Below are positions 9,328 through 18,790 of a stretch of 33,076 nt of DNA, in pieces. This stretch comes from a bacterium (GTDB taxonomy: Bacteria > 4484-113 > JAGGVC01), in assembly GCA_021158185.1 (NCBI GenBank), contig JAGGVC010000090.1:1-33076 (forward strand), written 5' to 3'. Under the pieces are notes generated by a model that did not search any database, had not been told where the DNA came from, and saw only the letters and a program-made list of their open reading frames with translations. Position numbers and translations under genes: made by a program. The first letter of the stretch is position 1, and each line of letters opens with the position of its first letter.

Positions 9328-10989
9328 TCAAGAATCATCAGATAACACTCTGACTATCCCTTCCAAGTAATCGAATTCCACTCGCATTCCTTCAAAGAAC
9401 CTAATGCCCACAAGACCGTCCGCTCCTCCGCCCACCATACTCGCGATCGGCCCGGAGATCACAGGAACATTCTCGAATTCAGCATCCCGGCCAAGAACGC
9501 TCACCTTGAGTTTTTCCACTCGCGCCTTGATCCGCGAAACGCCGCCTACGCCGCTTACGACTTCACCGCCGCCCGCAGATGCTGTCTTCAGCCCCAGTCT
9601 TTCCACGGCGGACGACAGAATTCCGATCTCGCCACCGAATCCTGTATCGACGATAAACCTCGTCTCCTCGCCGTTTGCAAATGAGCCCTCTACCGTAATC
9701 AACTCGGCTATCCGATCAATCTCATACTCGTTCGGCTCAAGGCTATCCTTCCCCGATTCCATTCCAAGCAGAGCAGCGAGGGGATTTTCGCCGCTTCCTT
9801 CGAGCTCTCCCTCAGAGTATGGAGTAATTACGAGCCTGGCGGTTTGAAGATCGATTTCGACGGTTGCACGCGCCATCAAATCCTGCCCGATTATCCCAAG
9901 AAGTTCCGTTCCGAGACCCTTCATAATCGGACCAAGATCCATCGCAATATAGCTCACCTCGGAAGGTAAAGTAACAAGCCCGCCTTCACCGATGGAGACA
10001 GCATCGCTCGTGCGAACGATGCGCGCTCCCGCTGCCCCGCCCACACCTACTGCGGCAAAACCGCTGTTCTCGGTCAGATTCAGGGATGCCGCCACAGTTT
10101 CGTCGAGAATGCTGGATGATGCGCCGGTATCGAGCAGGAACAACCCTTCCAACGAACCAGCGCTGCCGGGTACGAGAATCATCCTTGAAGCATCAACCTG
10201 CATATCGATTACGGCACCGGTTTCACCTTCTGAAAGGATGAGCGGAGAGAGCTTTCCTCGCGGAGGAAGGAAGATGGACGGATCGACTTCACAGTCAACC
10301 TCGGCCTCGACGAGCGTGAACTCGATGACGATTTCAAGATCGGACAGCTGCATGGTGAGATGTTTCGGTACGGATATCGCACCATGCATCTCTATATCCT
10401 TGATCTTCAGAAGCATCGTACTCGTTCCGTAAGAGCGGTATCCTGCCAGCTCCCAGTCGCCATCGCGAATGAACAAGTCACGCTTGTATCCCTGCGGTGA
10501 AGTCAGAGCGACTTCCCATACTCTAACCCCATCCCAGTTTTCCCTGCCCAGAACTTCAACGTTCAAATCCTCATCTGTAAGATACTCGGTCGAATCGAAA
10601 TACATACCTGAGAAGAGCTCATCCTCTTCAGCGCTCGAAAGCTCCCTCGGCGGCGCACCCTTCATCTGAATCCATGCATTCTTTCCGTCGTATCCCATCG
10701 AGATAGAGATAATTCCCATGTCCGAGTCGATTCGAAAAAGCTCATCACCCGCAAGCCATGTCGCCATTCTCAGGTCGGCGCCCCCGAAATTCCCCTCGTA
10801 GACCGCATAGAAACTCTCAGGCTCACCAAGCTCTTCAAGCCTTGCCAGTTCCTTATCCACATAGTTCTGCCACGGGTCGGTCTTTCCGCTCGCTCCGCAC
10901 GCGACCAGGCAAACGGCCAAAAGCCCGATGATGATGCTGTAGTTCGCCCAGATAATCCGGCAGGAACATCTGCGCCGTGATTCAATCAA
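9328..10989 (-). CDS. Lipoprotein with two retropepsin-like aspartyl protease domains
   Basis: Lipobox-like LLAVCLVAC; two DTG motifs (LFLLDTGASSSILDE and ETRFIVDTGFGGEIGI) each followed by IGQDLM or VGIRFFEG type regions. Confidence 0.8.
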   Translation of the reverse strand: MIESRRRCSCRIIWANYSIIIGLLAVCLVACGASGKTDPWQNYVDKELARLEELGEPESFYAVYEGNFGGADLRMATWLAGDELFRIDSDMGIISISMGYDGKNAWIQMKGAPPRELSSAEEDELFSGMYFDSTEYLTDEDLNVEVLGRENWDGVRVWEVALTSPQGYKRDLFIRDGDWELAGYRSYGTSTMLLKIKDIEMHGAISVPKHLTMQLSDLEIVIEFTLVEAEVDCEVDPSIFLPPRGKLSPLILSEGETGAVIDMQVDASRMILVPGSAGSLEGLFLLDTGASSSILDETVAASLNLTENSGFAAVGVGGAAGARIVRTSDAVSIGEGGLVTLPSEVSYIAMDLGPIMKGLGTELLGIIGQDLMARATVEIDLQTARLVITPYSEGELEGSGENPLAALLGMESGKDSLEPNEYEIDRIAELITVEGSFANGEETRFIVDTGFGGEIGILSSAVERLGLKTASAGGGEVVSGVGGVSRIKARVEKLKVSVLGRDAEFENVPVISGPIASMVGGGADGLVGIRFFEGMRVEFDYLEGIVRVLSDDS

Positions 10990-11318
10990 GGTCGTCCTCC
11001 CTAAACAGGCTAGATTATATACTTTTTATTGGCAGATACTAGAATTCCCGCTTCAGCATAGATACTGACTCATTCATCTTTGACCAGTTGGCATCGATAC
11101 AGAATTTGAGAGATAACTCTGCCTGCAGGGAATAGACAAGCTGAACCTTCGGAAAGCATGCAACATTGCCCGCGATTTGGTATTGTAAAGGATGGACGGC
11201 GGTATTTCCGGCTATTATTTTTTCGCTGGAGGGGCGGCTTCACGGCCTGCCTGTGGATTGTACGGTTTTAACGTGCTCAAGATTGTCGCCGTCAAAACAC
11301 TTTTTCGAGGAAGAACAG

Positions 11319-11669
11319 ATGATGGATATTCAGAGCCTTATGGCTCAGGCGCAGCGTGTACTCGGTGAAATGGAGAGCAAGAAGAAAATGTTTGAGGAAG
11401 AACTTTCTCAGATCACGGTTACGGGAACCGCTGGAGGCGGCGCGGTTCAGATATCTCTGTCGGGCAACCGCGAAGTAAGACTCGTCAAGATCGATCCCGA
11501 TGCTGTGGACAAGGACAAAATCGAGCTTCTCGAAGATCTAGTTTATGCGGCGCTATCCGATGCCTTGAAGCAAGCTTCGGTAGCAAGCGATTCGAAGATG
11601 TCCGAGCTTTCAGAAGGCTTGGAGATTGGCGGAATAGATGTTTCGTCGATCAAGGACATGCTCGAATAA
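11319..11669 (+). CDS. ybaB: YbaB/EbfC family nucleoid-associated protein
   Basis: MMDIQSLMAQAQRVLGEMESKKKMFEEELSQITVTGTAGGGAVQISLSGNREV; located directly upstream of recR as is common. Confidence 0.9.
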   Translation: MMDIQSLMAQAQRVLGEMESKKKMFEEELSQITVTGTAGGGAVQISLSGNREVRLVKIDPDAVDKDKIELLEDLVYAALSDALKQASVASDSKMSELSEGLEIGGIDVSSIKDMLE

Positions 11670-11679
11670 GGATCGGCTT

Positions 11680-12276
11680 ATGCTTCCCGATGCTCTAAAA
11701 AGGCTTGTGCACGAACTGAAGAAGCTCCCCGGAGTAGGCCCGCGGGGGGCCGAGCGTATCGCGCTCTGGCTTATCACGGACGGCGTTGGCGTTTCATCCG
11801 CACTATCGGATGCACTTTCAGCGGCTGTCGAGGAAGTCGGGTTTTGCCCCGTGTGCGGCACACTGACGAGAAAGGGCGAACAATGCCCCATGTACACCGA
11901 TCCTTCCCGCGACAAGACCCGGATATGCGTTGTGGAAGGGCCGCTCGACGCGGTGGCGATTGAAAGAAGCGGAGTCTTCGATGGAACTTACCACGTGCTG
12001 GGCGGCGTGCTTTCACCGCTCGAAGGCGTAACCCCGGACGACATTCGCATTCCTGATCTGATAAAGCGCGTAAAGGACGATTCGGTTGTTGAAGTGATAA
12101 TCGCGACGAATCCGTCCGCGGAGGGCGATGTCACTGCAAACTACATCGCGGATGAACTCCGTTCATACGGGATCGGCGTGACAAGGCTTGCGCGCGGGCT
12201 TCCCACGGGCGGTCTGATCGACTACGCTGACAGCGATACGATTGAAAAAGCTCTCGAAAACAGGATTAAGCTTTAG
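11680..12276 (+). CDS. recR: Recombination mediator RecR
   Basis: LKKLPGVGPRGAERIALWL, CPVCGTLTRKGEQCPMY zinc finger, TOPRIM ICVVEGPLDAVAIE, ATNPSAEGDVTANYIADEL, ARGLPTGGLIDYADSDTI. Confidence 0.96.
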   Translation: MLPDALKRLVHELKKLPGVGPRGAERIALWLITDGVGVSSALSDALSAAVEEVGFCPVCGTLTRKGEQCPMYTDPSRDKTRICVVEGPLDAVAIERSGVFDGTYHVLGGVLSPLEGVTPDDIRIPDLIKRVKDDSVVEVIIATNPSAEGDVTANYIADELRSYGIGVTRLARGLPTGGLIDYADSDTIEKALENRIKL

Positions 12277-12302
12277 CAGACGATCCAAGGACACTTCGTC
12301 GA

Positions 12303-13556
12303 ATGAAGGGCAACATCATAATTGCAATCGAAACGAGCTTCGACGATGCTGCGGTTGCGGCAATCGACGGCTCGGGCCGCATCATTGCAGGTCTTGTCGC
12401 AGGCCAGGTTGAGCTTCACCGCGAGTGGGGCGGCGTGGTTCCCGAGCTTGCTGCGCGAACTCACCTTTCCGACCTGCCTGAGCTGTTCAGCGAGCTGAAA
12501 AAGCGTATCAGAATCGAGGATATCGGTCTTGTTGCTGTTACGAAGGGACCCGGGCTCATCGGCAGCCTACTGATCGGCGTGAATTTCGCACGCGGCGTTG
12601 CACTTGCGCTCGACGTGCCATGTGTAGGATTAAACCACCTCGAAGGCCATCTCGTAAGCCCGTTTCTCGTTACCGAACAGCTCAAGACAAATGGAAATAA
12701 GGCGGATAATTCATCGGAAGGCTCGGATACCGAGGGCGGCGATTCTGTGCGTGAAAACGGGCGCAATTCAGCGCGCGATGATGCGCACAATCTTGAGAGT
12801 GAACGTGCAATACCTCCCAAATCATTCCCTGCTTCCACTCCTCAGAATGCGCACGATTCCTGTTTGCGGGCCGGATATTCGCTGGATGAAATCCCGTTTC
12901 CCCACCTCGCACTTGTTGTAAGCGGGGGAAATACGCTGCTCGTACGTGTTGACGGACTAGGGCAATACGAGGTTTGCGGAGAAACTCTCGATGACGCGGG
13001 CGGCGAACTCCTCGACAAGATCGCGGTCGCCCTCGGTCGAGGATACCCGGGCGGTGCGGCAATCGAGAAGCTTGCGGCAACTGTCGATCCCGGCGAAAGC
13101 GAAACTGCGGGCTGGCTGAAGGAGAACAAACTGCCGGTACCGATGCGTGAATCCGGCGATCTGAATTTCAGCTACAGCGGGCTCAAAACTGCCGCGCTAA
13201 AAGTAATCGAGCGGAACGGAATCACCGCGGGTCACAGCCTTGAGCCGCTCTTCTGCCACGAACTACTGCGAGCTCTCGTCGAATCACTCTTCATCAAGGT
13301 TCAAGACTTTGTTCGAGAGAATCCCGATGCAAAGGCCTTCACGGTAAGCGGCGGTGTTGCTGCAAACCGCACACTCGTTGCAAACCTCAAAGAACGTCTG
13401 GGTTTGGAAGGCATAAGTGTTTATTCGCCGTCAACAACTCTAGCGGTCGATAATGCTGAAATGATGGCCTATCTTGCCTGGCTTTACCGCACGAGTTCCC
13501 GTGGATTCACCAAGAGCGCCATCGAATTCGATGCAGAGGCAGGCTTGAGATTGTGA
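12303..13556 (+). CDS. tsaD: tRNA threonylcarbamoyladenosine biosynthesis protein TsaD with an internal insertion
   Basis: IAIETSFDDAAVAAI, GPGLIGSLLIGVNFARGVALAL, NHLEGHLVSPF, ALVVSGGNTLLV, DDAGGELLDKIAVALGRGYPGG, VSGGVAANRTL. Confidence 0.95.
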   Translation: MKGNIIIAIETSFDDAAVAAIDGSGRIIAGLVAGQVELHREWGGVVPELAARTHLSDLPELFSELKKRIRIEDIGLVAVTKGPGLIGSLLIGVNFARGVALALDVPCVGLNHLEGHLVSPFLVTEQLKTNGNKADNSSEGSDTEGGDSVRENGRNSARDDAHNLESERAIPPKSFPASTPQNAHDSCLRAGYSLDEIPFPHLALVVSGGNTLLVRVDGLGQYEVCGETLDDAGGELLDKIAVALGRGYPGGAAIEKLAATVDPGESETAGWLKENKLPVPMRESGDLNFSYSGLKTAALKVIERNGITAGHSLEPLFCHELLRALVESLFIKVQDFVRENPDAKAFTVSGGVAANRTLVANLKERLGLEGISVYSPSTTLAVDNAEMMAYLAWLYRTSSRGFTKSAIEFDAEAGLRL

Positions 13557-13630
13557 CGGTTGATTGCAGGGCATAGTATAATGCGCTGTGTTCGCAGGAT
13601 GCCGCGCTGTCGGCATTCCACCGGGTTGTT

Positions 13631-14287
13631 ATGGTAAATTCTGCTAAATCTGAACGAAAAAGGCCTCCCAAGGAGGTTATCGGGCTGACGGGCGTTACTG
13701 CAAGCGGGAAAACCACGGTTGCAAAAATACTCCAGGGCTTCGGCTTTCAGTACATCACGATGCGCGACGCTCTGATGCGTGACCTTACCGGAAAGAATAT
13801 GCCCATAACGAGGGAGAACCTTCGCTATTATGAAGAGAAGCTCATTGAAAGGCGGGGCAAGAGCATACTCGCGATCAACACCCGCACCCATATCATCAAC
13901 GAGGGTGGCTCCAGCTGGATCGTGGAGGGAATAATCAACCCTCAGCAGGTTGCAGAGTTCAGGAAGCTCCCGAAGTTCACACTCGTAGGCATCAATGCCC
14001 CGCTTGCCGTAATACAGCTGAGGATGCAAAACATGCGCAGAAGGCGCGATGCCCTGAAACTGGATAAGATCAAGGAGAAGATGGACCAGGAGCTGGCTGA
14101 TGAAGAAAGCGGGCATTACTGGCACGTGGAACGCTGCCTGGAACTCGCCGACTATATCCTTGACAACAGCACGCAGTTCGACGACGGTGTAAAAATCGAA
14201 ACGACCGAGCTTTATGCGGGCGTCGAACGAATGCTCCGAGGTCTCGGCTCTGCCGCATCATTATGGAGAAGCCTACAAGAAAAGTAG
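13631..14287 (+). CDS. P-loop kinase, AAA/dephospho-CoA-kinase-like
   Basis: Walker A LTGVTASGKTTVAKILQGFGFQYITMRDALM; Arg-rich lid-like QNMRRRRDAL. Confidence 0.7.
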   Translation: MVNSAKSERKRPPKEVIGLTGVTASGKTTVAKILQGFGFQYITMRDALMRDLTGKNMPITRENLRYYEEKLIERRGKSILAINTRTHIINEGGSSWIVEGIINPQQVAEFRKLPKFTLVGINAPLAVIQLRMQNMRRRRDALKLDKIKEKMDQELADEESGHYWHVERCLELADYILDNSTQFDDGVKIETTELYAGVERMLRGLGSAASLWRSLQEK

Positions 14288-14931
14288 CGGCGGCGCTGGA
14301 ATCCTGTCCCGCCTATCCGATTCTCGACGAAACAACAATCGAGCGGTACGATCCCACAGCTTGGCTCAAGGCTATACTTGAATGCGGTACGCGGATCGTG
14401 CAGCTTCGCTTGAAGACAGCGACAGACGCGTATTTCCGCAGCGTTGCAAAGCAATTCATCGCGCTTTGCAGAGAATTTGGAGCGGTTTCAATCATCAACG
14501 ACCGGCTTGAGATAGCGCTCGACCTCGGAGCCGACGGCGTTCACCTCGGAATCAAGGACGAAATGATAACTCATGCACGGACTGTCATAATGTCGCATCC
14601 TGAGGGCGATCGTTGGTTCATTATAGGCGGCAGCGCTCGCCTACCAGAACGCGCAGGCACTCTCGAAAATGCAGGCGCAAGCTACATCGGATGCGGGGCG
14701 TGCTTCGAAACAATTACGAAGGAAGACACGGTGTATATCGGGCTTGACGCGCTCAGCGCGGTTGCTGAATCTGTGAGTATTCCTGTCGTTGGAATAGGCG
14801 GAATCACCTGGGAAAACTACGGGCAAGTACTCGAAAAGGGAGCATCGGGTTTCGCCGCAATCGGTATGTTTCAGCTTGCGCCGGATGAAATCACCAGGCG
14901 GATGAAGAGTCATTTCCCGCAGAACGGCTGA
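14263..14931 (+). CDS. thiE: Thiamine-phosphate synthase family (ThiE)
   Basis: IVQLRLKT, SIINDRLEIALDLGADGVHLG, YIGCGACFETITK, IPVVGIGGITWENYGQVLEKGASGFAAIGMF; overlaps upstream kinase by 25 nt. Confidence 0.85.
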   Translation: MEKPTRKVAAALESCPAYPILDETTIERYDPTAWLKAILECGTRIVQLRLKTATDAYFRSVAKQFIALCREFGAVSIINDRLEIALDLGADGVHLGIKDEMITHARTVIMSHPEGDRWFIIGGSARLPERAGTLENAGASYIGCGACFETITKEDTVYIGLDALSAVAESVSIPVVGIGGITWENYGQVLEKGASGFAAIGMFQLAPDEITRRMKSHFPQNG

Positions 14932-14999
14932 ATGTGCGGCTTTTCTATTCCTTGACTCTATAAGCAAACCTGCACTGGATGCGGGATTCAGCGAAGGCT

Positions 15000-15878
15000 T
15001 TACGATCCCATCTTCCCGCTCGAAGTGAAGCTGACAACCCGGTTGTGCCCGCCGTTCTTTGCAGCGGTGCAGGCATGCTCGGCGCGCCTCAAGAGTTCTT
15101 CGTACGATTCAAGCTCGCCAATCGTGTTGTTCGTAACACCTATACTCGCAGTTACACCGGTTTTTCTGCCTTTTATCTCTGTTTTGAAATCCGCCACATT
15201 TTTTCTGATTCTCTCAGCGACGCTGCGCGCAGTGGAAGGACCTTCCTCCGGCAGAATGATTACGAAAATATCGCTGTCGTACCGCGCTACCGTATCCACG
15301 ACACGGATCTGCCCGGCAATGAAAGTCGCAAATGCACACAAGTACACATCCCCACCCTCGTTCCCGTTCTCATCCACCAGCCTGCCGAAGTTGTCCAGAT
15401 CGAGCATCAAAACTGCGAGAGGGCGCTTGTGCCGTTCCGAGCGGTGCCATTCCTGTTTCAATGCATGGGCGAGTGCGCGGCGGTTGGGAAGACCGGTCAA
15501 CGGATCCCGCCATACTGCGTCGCCAAGCTCCTCGACGTTAAGCCCTGGTGATAGACTGCGTATTGCGTTTGCCAAAGTGGCTCTGAAAAGCACCATCACT
15601 ATTGCGACGAATAGACCGCCGACCAGCAACAGAATAGAATGAAACCATATGGGAATATCTATAACCTGCTTAACGGCGTTGTAGAGGAGGAGCAGATTGG
15701 AAAGCAACATGAATGCAAGAATAATTCCCAGCAGTCGCCACCCGGTACGGATATCCTTTAGTCTATCATGTTCAACGGTATCGAGTAATCTTCGTATCGA
15801 AAGGTACTCCCATAACGCTATCGCAATCAAGAAAGTAGCAAGACCTATGCACACAGGAATATATAGCGGCATGCTCAT
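15000..15878 (-). CDS. Membrane GGDEF-family protein with degenerate active-site motif (DSDIF)
   Basis: DPLTGLPNRRAL, LMLDLDNFGRLVDENGNEGGDVYL, ARYDSDIFVIILPEEG, ASIGVT; ATG at 15878 preceded by GGAGGGG-type RBS. Confidence 0.88.
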   Translation of the reverse strand: MSMPLYIPVCIGLATFLIAIALWEYLSIRRLLDTVEHDRLKDIRTGWRLLGIILAFMLLSNLLLLYNAVKQVIDIPIWFHSILLLVGGLFVAIVMVLFRATLANAIRSLSPGLNVEELGDAVWRDPLTGLPNRRALAHALKQEWHRSERHKRPLAVLMLDLDNFGRLVDENGNEGGDVYLCAFATFIAGQIRVVDTVARYDSDIFVIILPEEGPSTARSVAERIRKNVADFKTEIKGRKTGVTASIGVTNNTIGELESYEELLRRAEHACTAAKNGGHNRVVSFTSSGKMGS

Positions 15879-15879
15879 T

Positions 15880-16863
15880 TCACCCCTCCAAGTCCATATC
15901 CGGATGCGATGACGATTCGCCCTGCTTCTCCCCTTGAGCGTCGGATTCAGAATACGACTCACCAGCCGCTCCCTCATCCCGCAAATCCGATTCTCCCATC
16001 CGCGCGATTATAAGCCTTCCCAGATACCAGTAGAGCAGTCTGCGGGTCACGGCGTCATTCCTGTTGAGAAAATCGTCCTCCATCGTATCCGGATCGAGCC
16101 ACCCGTAACTCGCCAGAGTATTGATGGGATTCCATAGCCAGTTCAATTCAGGCAGGTCGCTATAAGCGGGGACCTGCTGGGCGTCTTCTGGATCGGGCAA
16201 CGGAGCGAACTTGACCGCAAGCGCGGACGCCATCGCGAGCCAGTGCTCCTTGAGCATGTTTCTCCTTCCATAAAACGACAGATCTTCGAAACCGCCCATC
16301 AGTCCAAGATTAACGCATCCTGCGACATCATCATACGCCCAGTGCCCGCCTGGAATATCGTGGTAGCGCACTTGCTTGTCATCGGTCGGAACTTCAATGC
16401 CGAGCGCCTTCAGCGTTTCGATTGTCAGGTGGGCAACCTCGTAGCGGTTGAGCGCCTGATCCAGCCTGAAATCGCCGTTTGCGACAGGTCTGATGATGCC
16501 CAACTCGTGGCAGGCGCGGACAGTTTCGTAATATGGATCTTCCGGCTCGATGATCTCAGCGAGCATATTTGCGAATGCTGCCGATGAGGAAAAGAGAATG
16601 GCAAAAACAACCAACAAGACTGCGGTGAATCCCGCTGGAAGGCGATTCAGCCTTGAAATGTCGGCAACACTTTCACAAGTTCTGCATCGTGAGTGTCCGC
16701 ACGAAGAAAGAAGCCTCGATCCGCGGCGAACCGGACTTGCTGGAAACGATGCAGTAAACACTGCTTTCCAATACCCCATACGCGTGCGCATTATATCACG
16801 GCACATTATCCGCATTGAACAATGCCAGTCCGATTTCCCGCTGACCGCAACCGGATGGCGCAT
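15880..16863 (-). CDS. SLH-domain exported protein; true start uncertain (signal peptide around 16555-16640)
   Basis: LPAGFTAVLLVVFAILFSSSAAFA signal; YHDIPGGHWAYDDVAGCVNLGLMGGFEDLSFYGRRNMLKEHW, YSDLPELNWLWNPINTLASYGWL resemble SLH repeats; stop abuts the GGDEF start. Confidence 0.7.
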   Translation of the reverse strand: MRHPVAVSGKSDWHCSMRIMCRDIMRTRMGYWKAVFTASFPASPVRRGSRLLSSCGHSRCRTCESVADISRLNRLPAGFTAVLLVVFAILFSSSAAFANMLAEIIEPEDPYYETVRACHELGIIRPVANGDFRLDQALNRYEVAHLTIETLKALGIEVPTDDKQVRYHDIPGGHWAYDDVAGCVNLGLMGGFEDLSFYGRRNMLKEHWLAMASALAVKFAPLPDPEDAQQVPAYSDLPELNWLWNPINTLASYGWLDPDTMEDDFLNRNDAVTRRLLYWYLGRLIIARMGESDLRDEGAAGESYSESDAQGEKQGESSSHPDMDLEG

Positions 16864-16894
16864 TCATCCTATTCTGCGCTATGATTTCAGTCTG

Positions 16895-18790
16895 ATGCAG
16901 GACGTCATTTGCAGCGCGAGCTCAGGCACAGAAGGTGACTCAGGAGACACACCTGAAAGCAAGACCATTCTTTCAAGGACGCATGCAAAAGGTGCGGCGA
17001 GGCCACGACGTGTGCCATGGGTGCTTCTCAGGCGAATCTCGCAGACTTTGGCCTTCACCGTTTTTTTTGCGATTCTGCTCCTTCTGACCTGGCCCCTCGC
17101 GTTGCCCTTCGATCCGCGCATAATTTTCCAGCTTGACCCGCTCACCCATCTCTGGCTCATCATCACACGGCAGCCGCTCCAATCGGTCGGCTGGGCGGTC
17201 GCGGCCCTCGTTTTCTGGGCGGTATTCGGGCGTATCTTCTGCGGATGGGTTTGTCCGCTCGGCACGATGCTCGATTTTTCAAGGTGGTTCACCAAATGGT
17301 TTCAGCGAATATTCCGCCTATATCCAAAGGCTCTGCAATCGAGCGGATCATCAGTGAGAGGAAAGCGTAATGGCATGACGGGAACGCACTCCGGAAGGAT
17401 GGATTCATCCGCACTCAAACTCCCCGGCAGCCTTAATCTCTGGCTTCTCGGCGTAATGCTCACGCTTGCGGCGTTCAAGATGCCCCTTATCTGGGTGTTC
17501 GATCCGATCGTACTCTCGTTCAAATTCATAACGGTCGCACTCTGGCCCGCGGTCGACCGCCCGGTTCGCGCGGCATATACCGCCCTCGACGGCAGGTTCT
17601 ACGCCGAGGATTTCTGGTACGGCGTCAGCCGGTTCTTCAACCGATTCATCCTGCCCTACCGCGAGCCGACCTACGTGGATGCGCTCCTCATCGTTCTGTT
17701 CGTTCTAACGCTCTTCATCCTCGAAAATCATCATCGCAGGTGGTGGTGCAAGTACATCTGCCCTCTCGGCGCGATGCTCAGGATAAGCTACTTCGTAAGC
17801 CCGATCAAACGCCGGATTCTCGATGGATGCAGCGCCTGTACGCTGTGCGAGGCCGAATGCCACTTCTCCGGCGACGATATACACGACTGCTTCTACTGCA
17901 TGGAATGTATCGAGCGATGCCCGACAGGCAAGCTTACATTCCTGCCCGGCGGAAAGCTGGCGCGATTCGATCAAAGTGAAACCGGCGAACTGAGCGAAAG
18001 CAAGAAAGAAGACACAACCCGCAACGGGATGCGCGAGAAGATACAGGGAATCAACGCTTCAAAGCTGAAAATCAACAGGCGCGCGTTTCTCGGAAGCATC
18101 GCCGCGGGCGTCGTGGTCTATCCTTTCCTTGAAGTATTCAACCAGAAGATCAGACTGCCCATCGATTTTATCAGGCCGCCCGGCGCACTCGGCGAGCAGG
18201 AGTTCCTGGAGCGCTGCATCAAGTGCGGACAGTGCCTGAAAGTATGCCTTACGAACGGCCTCCAGCCCGCGCTGTTCGAAGCCGGTCTCGACGGACTATG
18301 GACGCCGCGCCTCATATCACGCATGGGCTACTGCGAATACGAGTGCAACCTGTGCGGAAAAGTCTGCCCGACGGGCGCCATCCAGTCGCTTCCGCTCGAG
18401 GATAAAAAGGAAGCCGTGATAGGGACGGCTTATCTCAACACCGACCGCTGCATCCCGTTCGTCACCGACAAGCCGTGCATCGTGTGCGAGGAGCACTGCC
18501 CGATCGAGGACAAGGCGATCAAGCTTTACGATGTCGAAGCGGTCAGGGAAGACGGCACACGCTACATCATCAGCAGGCCGAAAGTCATTCAGGAGCGGTG
18601 CACGGGCTGCGGAATCTGCGAATTCGTCTGCCCGCTCGAAGGTGAAGCGGCGATCCGCATATTCCGCACCGCTCCAAAGTTGGAAGGCGGCACGGGCGGC
18701 TACGGCGATTATCCAGGATATGGCGAAACTGGCGCGGATTATCCCGATAGCGACGAAACGAGCGGCGATTATTTGGAATCCGACGGATAG
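16895..18790 (+). CDS. Polyferredoxin membrane protein, NapH-like region fused to NapG/MauM-like region
   Basis: FCGWVCPLGTMLDFSRW and WWCKYICPLGAMLR, then CSACTLCEAEC, CFYCMECIERCP, CIKCGQCLKVC, CNLCGKVCP, CIVCEEHCP and CTGCGICEFVCP; the ORF track start at 16550 overlaps the SLH gene, ATG 16895 preferred. Confidence 0.88.
   Translation: MQDVICSASSGTEGDSGDTPESKTILSRTHAKGAARPRRVPWVLLRRISQTLAFTVFFAILLLLTWPLALPFDPRIIFQLDPLTHLWLIITRQPLQSVGWAVAALVFWAVFGRIFCGWVCPLGTMLDFSRWFTKWFQRIFRLYPKALQSSGSSVRGKRNGMTGTHSGRMDSSALKLPGSLNLWLLGVMLTLAAFKMPLIWVFDPIVLSFKFITVALWPAVDRPVRAAYTALDGRFYAEDFWYGVSRFFNRFILPYREPTYVDALLIVLFVLTLFILENHHRRWWCKYICPLGAMLRISYFVSPIKRRILDGCSACTLCEAECHFSGDDIHDCFYCMECIERCPTGKLTFLPGGKLARFDQSETGELSESKKEDTTRNGMREKIQGINASKLKINRRAFLGSIAAGVVVYPFLEVFNQKIRLPIDFIRPPGALGEQEFLERCIKCGQCLKVCLTNGLQPALFEAGLDGLWTPRLISRMGYCEYECNLCGKVCPTGAIQSLPLEDKKEAVIGTAYLNTDRCIPFVTDKPCIVCEEHCPIEDKAIKLYDVEAVREDGTRYIISRPKVIQERCTGCGICEFVCPLEGEAAIRIFRTAPKLEGGTGGYGDYPGYGETGADYPDSDETSGDYLESDG
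18701..18787 (+). repeat. About three 30-nt tandem repeats encoding a Tyr/Asp/Gly-rich decapeptide tail
   Basis: YGDYPGYGET / GADYPDSDET / SGDYLESDG in frame at the C-terminus of the polyferredoxin. Confidence 0.75.

Noticed and set aside
11030-11318. Possible 4.5S/SRP RNA between the lipoprotein and ybaB, suggested by the common dnaX-ffs-ybaB-recR order
   Set aside because: No GGTCAGG...GGAAGGxAGCAGCC core of SRP RNA found, and no dnaX in the window
13572-13582. TATAAT at 13577-13582 upstream of the P-loop kinase gene
   Set aside because: No acceptable -35 element at 16-18 nt; not called as a promoter
16550-16894. N-terminal 115 residues of the polyferredoxin ORF
   Set aside because: Overlaps the SLH gene start on the opposite strand and lacks coding motifs; ATG 16895 precedes the recognisable protein
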